Assembly (NCBI GenBank): GCA_023101725.1 | Contig: JALJCO010003429.1 | Location: 62,001-126,000, forward strand | Source: Atherinomorus stipes | Taxonomy: Eukaryota > Chordata > Actinopteri > Atheriniformes > Atherinidae | Direction of reading: 5' to 3' | Length of the DNA: 64,000 nt | Shown: piece by piece, positions 26,401-38,400 of the stretch | How the letters are laid out: every line of letters begins with the position of its first letter | Position numbering within the stretch: the stretch's first letter is position 1 | Notes under the pieces: generated by a model | What the model saw: the letters and a program-made list of their open reading frames with translations, nothing else | Databases searched by the model: none | What the model was told of the DNA's origin: nothing | Position numbers and translations under genes: made by a program

Positions 26401-29400
26401 TGATGAAATTGGGTTCACTGCCCCATAAGGTGGTTAATTAAAAGTTTTAGATATAAGTATTATTACACATCAGCTGTGAAAATAATGGGACTTGAAATAC
26501 GGTTACACCCACCAATCATTTCTGCTCTCACTGCATGTTTTATTTGTCTACTGCCCATCAGTCACTCTTACTACCGTCGTAAGAGTGACTGATGGGGAAT
26601 AGTCATCGGGTTATAATTAAGAGTGACTGTTGAGAGTGATTGATTGGCAAGAGTAATACTACATGCTGGAAGCGACACACTCTCCTGATGTTTACAGTAG
26701 GTAGCCAACAATCATCATGCTAGCAGTTAGTGAAATTCAGACAACATATTTTATTTGCATTTTTGACATGATGGGAAAATCTTTAACTGCTTTCTGCTAG
26801 ACACCGGTGTCGGAACTTGGCTCGTGCATGTCGTCTTAAAGCTGTGGGAGCTGCGAATCTAGCAGGTTGGCCTTTCATATGCGCTTCATTCAAAAACTTG
26901 CCAACAGTCTCTGCTTTCTGAATTGCAACAGACATCTTCTATACCACCTTTAAAAGGAGCAATAAGTGAAAATTTGGGGTTAAACAACATTTTCACTCAT
27001 GGAGTATAAACGTTAGCATTAGCTCCATGTGTTAGCACTAGCCGAGATCCAGATGATGGTTCCAGCCGCATCGGCTTGAATTGGAGACTGGAGTAAGTTA
27101 CAGCTACGGAGCTCAACATGTTGCACATAATGAAGAACCTTATGCTAATAATGGTCACGTGTTTTTCTCAGTGTGTTTGCACTCGGCAGATATTTGTTAG
27201 CAGACTAAACATAGACGTGCGGGGTGTGGGGCAGAGATAAAGGGAGGTGGTTCATTTTGTGCTTTGTTTTTGTTGAAACAATTGAGCTTTTTGTCCTTTA
27301 AGGCTAATAACTATTCTCAGTTGGACTGGGGAGACTGGGTAGGAGGTTTGTTACTTCTGAACGGATTTCTTTTTAAATGCATGAAATCTTTCCTGACACC
27401 TTTGCTCAATATTCATCTTAACACAACTGGGCTTGTAGTTGTACAGATAAATCTCTCAACATCTTGGGTTGGTTTTCACTTTGATAAACACCACAGATGC
27501 AAGACCTAAACCGGTGTGTCATTTCTTCATTATGCACATTATGTCTTATAGGAGCAGCTCGAGGACTACTGGCAACAGCAGGGTGCTGTAGAGCTCAGTT
27601 TCATGCATGCTGCAAAATCTGAGTTTTTGAGCTAATGACATTTTTGTCTTGTATTTTTTTTTAAATGTAATAAAACAGTGCAGAAAACCATTTTTGCCGC
27701 ATTTTTGATAATTCTGTGTATAAAAGTGAGAAAAACATCAGAATCCAAGTTAAAATGAATCAAACATGACAAAATGCAAAGATTTAGGAAGATTTTATAC
27801 ATTGCAGGTCACTAGTTTATGCTCCTTAGTACTTCCTCTGGGCTTTTGTATTTATCCCTACTGTATACCTCAGCCTTTGGGCTAAACAGAAGTAAATTAG
27901 CAAGCAGTGCCGGATAACAAGCTCATGTAAAAGCTCAGTCTCCCCTGCTGAATGGCCAAGTCTGTTCCGGCCCACTCACTGGATTTACTATACATAGACA
28001 GCATTAGTGTGAATCATAAAAATAATAATCTTCCCATCCTCACTCCTGCCACCCCTTTTCCCTCTTTACATCTTTCCTGTCTCTTTCAGTTACTCAACCA
28101 TCTCCCTCCTTTTCCTTCCCTCTCTTCCTCTTCAAGCCCAGCAGTAGTAAGCCTAATTAAAGGAGCAGTTGCAGCTCCCACACCAGCATCCTGCCAAACG
28201 TCAAAGAGCACAATCAGAGACAAATAATTACCAACCATTCTGCCTGATTAGCATGATAATGACAGACCTCTCACCATGTGCTACGGCCTGCCAATGTCAA
28301 AACTTATTTAGGTTCATATCTGCCTTATTTCAATTCTACCAGACATTGTGATAACAGAAAAAAAGGAGTTTTTAATAAAACTGTTAATACTGTGTTCAGT
28401 CAAGTGCATAGCAGAGATACTGTGAAGAGAATTGAATTGTGGACTGAATCAGACTGATTTTTATTCTGTGCTCAGGAAAAGTAACTGAGAATGAAGGCTA
28501 TTAAAGAAAGCTGACAAGACCCAGAGTCCATTAACAAGGCTGTGATTCATCATTGTGGTTTAAAAGTCCTGCAGTAGCTGTATGATACAGCAGCAACAAG
28601 GATGCTTTGTGGTGTTGCACCAGCAGAGCGCTTCCACCTTGACACAAGTGCTTGAATAGGTAATGTTCTGTGAGTATGTCTGTCATGTTTTTTATGATCA
28701 CAGGGCAACATGTGAGATACTAATGGTGCATTAAAGGATAACTTTCTTTTACCAACCTGGACCTTTTTTCTAGGAGTATATACGTGTATTTACTCACCAG
28801 TAAAATTTCTACATCACTTTGAGTCCTTCGGAAGACATAATGTTGAGTCGCCCTTTGGTGTACATCCAGTAATAATGGCAGAGACGGGGCAGACACTATA
28901 GAAGGCTTTATCTGCAGCAAAACTCCTTGATTTTCGCCAATACTTAAGTAGAATGAAAAAACGAACAAGTACTATTGTCCCGCAAGTCCAGATTTAGCTG
29001 TCCACTTTTCGGGGCCGCGCTTTCACAATGCACGCTTTGCAGCTGAGAAGAGCAGCTTGTTACCCAGACAACAAAAAAAAAAAAAAAAACACAATTTGCA
29101 AAACTCTGAACTCACAGGACAATGGGATTCATTTGTTCGTTCATTCTACTTAAAGCATTGATGAAATCAAGGAGTTTTTGCTGCAGATAATATCTTATAC
29201 TGTATAGTGGCTGCCCAGTCTCCGCCATTTTACTGGATGTACACCGAAGGGCAACTCAACGTAATATCTTCCCAAGGACTTAAAGTGATGCAAAAACTTT
29301 ACCAATGAGAAAATGCATGTATATATATGAGGGGCCGTAGAGGTCCAGGTTGAAAAAAAAAAGAAAGTTATCCTTTAAAGTGTTTAGCTGCATCCAGGTT

Positions 29401-32400
29401 TGATTGTTTGGCTAACAGTGCATTAGCAGAGTCTAAGTGTTGGAGATGAACAGGATACAGTTTGACATTCTGCAGGTGTGTAGGCAGGTAGTCCACATGT
29501 GCCACCATGTATGAGTGTTCTGTCTCCTTTTTTGTTCACCATCTACACCACTGACTTCAGTTACAACACCCAATCTTATTGCCTTCAAAAATTCTGGGAC
29601 GACTCTGCAATAGTCAGGGAATTTTGTCACACGGTGCCAAGAAAACCATCTGCAACTAAATGTGACAAAAACAAAAGAGCTGGTGGTGGATGAAGAGGGG
29701 GCCCTGTGACTCCTACGAACACCGTGGGGTTAAATCCAGAGGTGGTGGTGGAGTAAAAATATCAGGGTGTACACACTGACAATAAACTGGACCAGACAAA
29801 AAACACAGAAAATTTTCTTTTTTTTTTTTTTTTTAAAGGTCAAAGCTGGTTCTCTCTCTTGAGGTGGCTGCATTCATTCAGCACCTGCAGGCCCAACCTC
29901 TGAATGCTTTGAGTTGGTTAAAGCCAGCGTCCTTCTGCATGCTGTCACATGCTGGGGAATGTTGGCTGACAATAGCAGCTCAATAAGCTCTTAAGGTTTG
30001 TGATGTTGTGGGGGAAGAGATGGACTCTCTTACAGGGATGTGCCGGTTTCAAGGTATACCGCGGTATAAAAACGTAACGGTATGAAAACCATTACATTTT
30101 ACAAGGCATATTTTACATACGGCGTCATGCCATCATGCCTTGAGCGCAGTACAAACTTCATTCTGTCTTAGAAAACACGGAGAGAGTACAAGTCAGGTGT
30201 ACGCCGCCTGTCCTGATGAACACTCCCAGTCAGGGTCCGAAATTAACACTCCAGGCGCCAAATGTGACTAAATTTTCCATTTAGCGAGTAAATCTCAGAG
30301 GGCTACCCACCACATGGCGAGTAACTGTTTCTAATAAATTGGTTTAGTTTTTAAATCTTCATTTCAATGGTGAATTTCTTCTTCGTGTTGCTCTGCTGTC
30401 TGCCTGTATGGACGACGCGCATGTACACAGTCGCAAACGCGCACTCGTGACACGAGAAGTCCACCCACTACATTACTCCCGTTTACTAACAACTAGTGTT
30501 TAGCTCAGGCTGATTAAATAGCGGGAATATGTGGAGATTGTTAGCAGGAGGCAGCCTTCCAGAAGAAAGCTCAGTGAACTGGAGAGTAAACCAGCAGATT
30601 TACAGCCGCTTCAGTTCGGTGAAAAGTGGCGCTTTGGAGGCGTCGCAGGACACCGGCTGCACTCTGTCTTGGTACGCTCCATTTACTGCCCGGGCGACTG
30701 AGGAGTGAGTCAGGTGGGCGGAGTTTTCACTGTCATCCGCTCAGATCTGATCTGACAGCGTGTTGTTTCAGTTTGATAAATAATGTTGACGTATGGCTAT
30801 AATTAAAGCTCAAACTACTTTGCAACTATTTGTTTGTCCAGTACAGCAAACAAATAGTTGCAGACTTATAACTTTATTATGAACTTTTCTTCTTTTATAA
30901 TCAACTTCGCTCTGACAGGCCCACACTTTGTTTTGTTTAAGCATCTTTTTACCTACAAATGTTTTCCTTCCATTTAAGCGGCAAAAGATTGTGAAAGAAG
31001 TTCAATTCACATCTTGCCAATTCCAATGCCATTAAACATCAAAGGAAGAAGTACAGATGTTCCAATAAAGGACATTGTTCAGCCAAAATGAGTTGTTTTT
31101 ATTTACCCAGACACTTAAAAACAATATTTTAGAGTGTAGTCATGACACCATGGTATACCGTGAAACTGTGATATTTTAACTCAAGGTTATCATACGTCAG
31201 AATTTCATACCGGCACATGCCTACTCTCTTACAACCGCATAGACAGGAGGATCTTGGGAAAGATCAGGTCCATCCTGGGGAACTCTCTTCCCCCTGTACA
31301 GTCTGAGGAGCACATTCTGTGCCAGACTGCTGCCCAGATGCTACACAGAGCGCTACAGGAGCGCTTCCTTCCAACAGCTGTTAGACTGTACAACCCCTTC
31401 TGAGTCTCCTCGAACTGTTCACACATCAATTCTCATTTTTTAAATGTTAATTTTTATCGTCCCAATAGCATTTTATTATTGATTTTATTACTGATGGTTG
31501 TTATTGCACTGAGTTTTAATATTTAATTTATTGAGGCAGAAGCAATTGTTAAGATTTCCCATGTGGATGAAGTATTCTGATTCTGATGTGTGTTTTAAAA
31601 CGTACTTCGATTGCCGGCCATGCTACGCTGCAGGATCTGTTCCACTCTCACAGCCATGTCGGACATGTTCTGGGCTATGGCCTGGATCCGCTCCACCAGT
31701 CCTACAGGCTGAATCCTGGTCAAACACACAACAAAATGACAAATGTAAAGCTACATTAAAATGATTTAGATGATCTTTTAATTGCAATAAGGTATCTTCA
31801 AAAGAAACTAAAAACAATATTCACCCAACAGTAGCAAAGAAAATCCTTATTATGAAGAACTTCGGGCATGAACCATCTTTTCAAACACTGACTGATAATT
31901 TGTTCAGATGATAAAGAAACAGAATTTTTAATTTTTTTTTCCCCCCAATTTCAGTCCATTGAGGAACAAAAAAACTGTTATAATGAATGCAAATATTTTA
32001 CTGGACTTGACCTCTATGGCCTAAAAGAAACTGGCAAAATAATCATGAACCGGTATTTACAATGGAAATGGAAAAGTGGCAAAGGAAACAGAGAGAACAA
32101 AGAGAAAAAAAAAATGGGGTTTGAAATGTAAATTTTACCGCAGTTTTTCTCTCCCAAGTGATTCTTACAGTCTGTGTCATGTCACAAAGTATAAAAGGGA
32201 AATAATAAATTATCTGAAACCTTGAGACAGAAAAATTATGTTCAGAAACAGAGATAAATGAACCAGTCTCTGCAAATGAATGCACTTTAATGAAAATGTA
32301 TACAGTAGATGCGACAAACAGTACAAATACAAAATGTACCTTAGACACAATATGATGCATTTTAATAAGCTTTACTGAATGAATTAGGGGTACATAGGCA

Positions 32401-35400
32401 AAAAAAAAAATAAAAAAAAAAAGGACAACATTGAGCAAAGGCACAAAAAGCCAATGTTTGCTATTGCTTCCCAGATAAGCCAGTCTTCCTGAACTGCTGT
32501 TCTATGGACAGAGAAGGAAGAGCTCTTTGGGAATGAAGCACAGACTTTTATTCACAGGTAGTGAACAAATAAAGAAGAAAACAGTCAACTCAGGGTAAGA
32601 AATGGTGGAGTTTCTAACATGCTATTGGGTTTATTTGCTGTCTGTATTCCTGGAGGAGATGCGTGCTTGTCAAGAATCATAAGATAAAAGGGTTTTCACA
32701 GCACTTTAGACTAAAAGTTTTTACCAGTGTCTGAAAAAAGGTTTGAAGTGGGGGACTGCTTTTTCAGCAGCATGAAGATCCAAATCACAACATGAGTGAA
32801 AAGGAAATGATGGACAGTTTAACAGACCTGCTATGAAACCAGTGGAAAAATCTGCAACCTGCTGCAAACCTGAAAGAGCTTCAAGCCATTGCATTGGAAA
32901 TAGTGTTGCTTGCAATTCATCGATCCGGTCGATGCATCACGATGGCTCATGTGACGATTTGGCATCAATTAATTGGCTGATGCTTTTCCACGGAAAACAA
33001 AACCATAAAAAAAGTAGAAGGAACCATGATGTGCTCCCCGCCACTGGCCGGACAGTTTAACGAGTGACACACAACAACAAAAATGGCTACCCCATGCAGC
33101 TCACTGCTCCAGCTAAAGAGCCTGCAATAGTTTCGCCACCTGGGTATGGCTCACACGTTTGGAAGTCGTTTGGGTTTTATGAAAACGCTAACAAAACTGT
33201 GGACAAGACATTTGCGATCCGCAAACTTTGCAAGGCTAAAATTAAGTACCTTCGTAATACAACGAACATGCCGCACCTCAAGAGATTCCATCCCACCGCC
33301 GCCTGTCCCAGTACAACAGAGGACCATCTTTGATACAATCACTAAACTTCCCAGGAATTTGGAGAAAGCCCGTCGGATCACGCATGCAATAGGCCGATTC
33401 ATTGGCACGGATTTGCAGCCTTATTCAGCGGCGAACAACAAGGCTTTCTGTAAAATACTGAAAGTCGCGGAACCACATTACAAATGCCCGCATTGCACCT
33501 ATTTTGCAACGAAGGAGGTCCCAAAAATCTACAACGATGCTAAAAAGAAGGTAAATATTTGTTGGCTATTTGTTTGTGCAAGTTAGGTCTCTGTTTTCTG
33601 TCATTATGTTGTTAAGTGTTCTGTCCTTAGAGAGTCTGTGTCAGTTGAACTTAATTGAAAAGCAAAGCCACCGTTATTTTCCTAACTTTGTTTTTAATAT
33701 ACTGTACAATGTAGTGTACATCGTCACTTCAACTACAAGCTTTTATAGACTAATCTGGGTAAACACCGTCAGAAGACCGCCGTTGCTTAGGGTGACATTT
33801 CTGTACATGTTTAATTAGAACAGATGAAATTCAGGCCATTTTCTTAATAATATCGAGGAAATCTGGAAAAATGTGCACATTTCTTGGTTGTTGGAACAGC
33901 AGTGGAAAACTTTAGTGGAAGTACTGTGTGTCCTTGAATTAATAGTCTAATTTACTAAAAAATGTAGCAATAAAAAAAAAAAAAAAAAATACAATTTTAG
34001 ATGTAAAAAAAGCATTAAAAATTGCAATAATCGTGATAATTATGGCAACAAAAATCAAATTGAAACATTATAAATCGCCATAATCGAAAAATTGTGGGTC
34101 TCATAATTGTAATCGAATCGGATCGTGAGGTAATCTAGATGGGGCAACACTAATTGGAAAAGTAGCAAAAACTGACCAGTCCAAGGAGCTTCTAGATGAG
34201 GAAATGTGCAAACATCTTTGGTTTTATTAAACCACTGCAATAAAATGAGTTAGGGTGAATATTTGTGTCTATATTTGTGTCTAAGGTGTTTTGTGTAACT
34301 TTATTTTTACATACAGTAAAAAGCTGCTGGTAATTTTGTTGTTGCCATTCTAGTTCTTTTCCCTTTTATTAAAATATTCTGCTTGAATAAATTTGATTTT
34401 TAACTGTGCAAATTATGAAAGTTCAAAATTCAGCACATCCAAACTGGAGTATTGCAAGTTCTGCTTTTGAACATGAGGTATTCACAAGGAAAATAACAAC
34501 TCCAGGCGCAAACAAGTCAAGGCGAGGCATCCTCACAGATTTCATCCTTCTGTGTTATAACAGATCTTCAAGTGGAGGAGAGTAAATGTTTTTTTTTTAA
34601 ACTACAAAAATGTTTTGGAGCCAAATCCTTTCATTGTTAGAGAAGTAAAGACATTGAATTATGCATTATTCTGGAGTAAAACCTGTTGTCTGGGTCTGAA
34701 AAGAAGTTTCAAATAGTTTTCAGGCAAACAAAGTTAACACCTTTTTTTTTTGTGTGTTGAACAGAAAACCTCCCATATGTGTTTAAATGTTTTGGGGGTT
34801 TTCTCAGTCAACTATTTGATCGAGTTTTTGGTACAACTGCTTTTCATCTTCATATTGAATATTTGACTAAACTGTCAGCAGGAGATCAATGTTGACATTT
34901 TAGAAGCTAAAACCAAATGTTTGGCAACTTCGCCTGATTAAAAATTGATTTAAATTTTTAATTTTTGTCAATTTATGCACCAATACTTTCAGCAAGAGAG
35001 CTCAGGGGAGTAACTTACTGCACAAGTGTTAATATACTGCCTTTTTTCTTATAAAACTCACCCAGTACTTCTACTTTTTCTTGTAGTAATTACATCATTT
35101 TGAACTTGCGCATCACTTAATGCATTTCATTTGCAGCCAGCTATACTTCCTCTTGAGCACAAAGCAGCTCAACACCCCTGAACCGTTGAAAGCAGTTCTG
35201 TTTTGCTAAAATGTTTTTCAGACTCTTAAAATGTGACAAGCAGGAACTGAATAAAAGAGTAAATCCTGACCTCCAACTTTTCCACATCAGCAGCATTTTA
35301 ATGACGGCTGCTGCCTGCATGATGATGAACTCATTTTCAATGATGGAACAACTGTACTGCCATGTGTGACTGCTGTATTACATGAAACCTAACACTTACA

Positions 35401-38400
35401 TGAATTATTTTAATGAGCACGCTTATATAGAGATATTTCTAGAATTTATATTGCTCATTAAACAGCTCTGAATATGTAAAACTGGAAAGTTCACAGAAAT
35501 AAATGGAGCTGTGGTTCGTAGCTGCAAGCAGTTCAAACAGTAAAAGTCTAATTTAATGAAGGCAGCGTTTACTATTGCATTTGTGTGTCAATGCATATGA
35601 ATTGCTGAAGACAATCGGGCAGAAGGAAGGCCCTCTTTGGTGAGGTCACAAAATGGGCACCCGAAGACCTGCAGCCATGTCTGGGTGTAATCTAAAATGC
35701 TGCAGTCTCTGTATCTCTGCTGTATCTCTCTAAGCATTTTGAGGTTGTTAATTTTGTTAGTTAACATCACATTTCCCATCAGAGTGGTTGAAAGAAATGT
35801 TTTGAATTTCCTCTACTTACTCCAGCCCTGCATCCTCCTCATTTCACCTTCAACTTATGTGGGATTTAACCATTTTCCTCAATCTGGTTTCAGAGAGTTT
35901 AAATCAGTGTATCCTGCTGGTAAAGTGCTTTTCCGGATACTCAAGAGTTCAGTGTACCTGGAGAAACCATTGAGCAGCACAGGCTCCAAAGTCAGCGTGA
36001 ATCAAAATGTATATAAATAAATAGCTTGACAGGGGATTGATTAAGGAAAGTCACCTGTATTTAGAAAATTAAAAACAGCATGCCCAGAGCTGCCAGACAA
36101 TTTCCTACCACCTAGCAGTACATTACAATGTTACCACAGTAGAATTTGTATAGCTAAAGTAGAAATTTCCTTCAATGGCTCCATTAAATTCAAAATGATA
36201 TTAAGTCTCCTGACTTGTAAACCTAAAGCTCTGAGTTACCAAGCGTCATTGCAGATGTCATAGTTCCTTATTTTCCCAACAGAGTAAACTACAGGTTTTC
36301 TTGTAGTTTCTTGTAGTTTCTTGAGTTCCAGATCCAACTCTCTGTGGAGTCAGTTTCCAGTTTGTTTGGTAGAACAAAGATTAAGCTTCAAACTTTCCAT
36401 TTTGATAAAGCTGTTGGGGCTGGCTTGAAGAACCTTAGCCATGCTGCCATAGGTCAGGGCTGCTGGGGGATATCCCATGATGCACTGGGTTCCTCTCATC
36501 AAGGACAAAATTTTGATTTCAAAAGGTAGGGGGGACGGCTGATCTAGTTAAGATAAACATAACAAAAAGGTGGAATATCTATGAGCAAATACTAATTTAA
36601 GTAATTACAATAATGACAAAAAATATTGCCAAATAAACTAGTTCATGTTCCTACTGAGTTCCTGACCAACTCATGAACTCACTGCCATTCTTTTTTTTTG
36701 TTTGTTTAGTTTTTTAGACTTTTTAGTTTACTGACCTCAATAAAAACCTGTACCTGACCAGTTTGCTTCTTTCATCTGATAAAATATGCGCAGTCATCCT
36801 CAAAATTATTCATCACCCTACAATTAAAGAAGGCAAAAAATCATTTGTCAGTGAAATAAGATGAAATTGACAAAAATAAAAAATAAAAATGAAAATCATT
36901 ACATTGATTTTGAATTGTGGTTCAACAGAAATATTAAAAACAAACACACACAAAAAAAAGTAAACAAGCATGATGGGGCAATACCATAAAAGCAATACTT
37001 TATTTCACTTAAGTATAATTTTCTATTATTTCAAGTAACATTTTATTTATTATTAGTTTTAACATTTTTATATATCTTTTTTTTCTTGTAATTTTAATTA
37101 CTACTGTGAATTTAGCCTTTTCTTTAATTGGAGGGTATGAATAATTATGAGTTTGGATGTATAAAATCATGTTTGTATATTATATTTTTCCCTTCCAGTA
37201 TATTTATCAGCTGCAGGACAGGGCCTGACCGGCTCCATATAATGTGGCAATATAGATTTCTTTTAATTATGAGGAAGCAATAATGAGCACAAGTCCTCTA
37301 TAGAAATGAAGGAGGATTGGCTTTATTCCTAGCATGAACTAACTAGCAAGGGATTAACAGAGAGGTAACAACAGTATTCTTATTAACTAGCTTAGCATGA
37401 TGTATTGGCCGCAGTTAACTAGTCATTATTTAGCTAACATTACCTGCATGGAACAGCTTCTACTTACACGGTTTGTTTATGGGGAAAAAACTGAAGTTTT
37501 TTTCTGTCTCTGACTGGTTTGCTGAACTTTCCTGACAGCTTCAGCAGCTCTGCTCTCTGCTGACTAGGGATGGGAATCGTTAAGAATTCAGCGATTCCGA
37601 TTCCATTATCGATACCATGTTTCGATTCGGTTCCTTATCGATTCTCATTGAATGATTAAATACAGTATGAACGGCTTTGTTTGCAGTTACTCTTTCCATT
37701 TAAAATATGCATCACCATTTTGCCTTCAACTTCACCTTAAAAGTTGATTTCAGTTAAAAAAAAAAAAACAACTCATAAAATACAACTGAAGTGATCAACT
37801 TCTGTACAGAAACAGTTTCTGTGCAGAAAAAATAGCATGTTTACCTTTTGATGAAGAATACGAGATCTTTTAGGATCTTGAAACGGATTAAATAAGTTAG
37901 ACTTCTTTTTACTCCTTTTGAACATGTTGAATTAAATTTTTATTATTATGTGTGTAAATATGTATGAATGTTTGTGTGTGTGTGTTTGGTTTCATTTGTC
38001 AGATATTTTGTTAAAATTTACAGAGCAGTACACAGTAGTACACACCTGACACAGAAGATGCTGCTGCTTTCCTTTAAACATGTTCAAGATAAACTAAAGA
38101 CTAAAGGTTAAGACAGAAATTATTCATAAAATATTGCGCCAACATTATTACAGTGAACGGGAGTTTTACGTTACCTGCGACGTTGCAGACAGAAGGCGTG
38201 CTGAGCTGTGCTGAGCTGAGCTCAACGAGAAACTAGAAAACGAAATCACATTTCTGCATCCAGCAAAAAAATATTTTAAACTAAAAAGAAGAAAAGACGT
38301 CGGGTTGAAGGTCACTTTTTTTTTTTTTAAATCTATTTTAGTTGTATTTATGTAGGATGGAAAAAAGACGCAGCTTTAATAATCTACCAGCAGCAAACCA

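Larger units (their letters stand above)
29400..31588 (+). mobile_element. LINE 3' half, split by a hAT insertion and ending near exon 4
   Basis: Left part (29400-30032): VLSPFLFTIYTTDFSYN, QKFWDDSAIV, HLQLN.TKTKELVVD, i.e. reverse-transcriptase box with the usual FADD changed to FWDD. Right part (31224-31430): NRIDRRILGKIRSILGNSLP and ERFLPTAVRLYN, the usual LINE ORF2 C-terminus, then a 3' tail ending in GATTCTGATTCTGATG. The parts abut once the hAT element is removed. It lies opposite in strand to mgat5b. It is a dead copy with stops and frameshifts. Confidence 0.85.
25476..31605 (-). other. mgat5b intron 4
   Basis: A 6.1-kb phase-1 intron with an inverted-repeat MITE (26.35 kb), a foldback element (28.7 kb) and a LINE interrupted by a hAT element (29.4-31.6 kb). 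More than half of it is mobile-element sequence. Nothing is recognised in 27.6-28.7 kb. Confidence 0.8.

Noticed and set aside
35941..35990. Candidate 26-base exon with donor TCTCCAG|gtacac on the minus strand
   Set aside because: The upstream acceptor lacks a pyrimidine tract and the peptide does not match the family.
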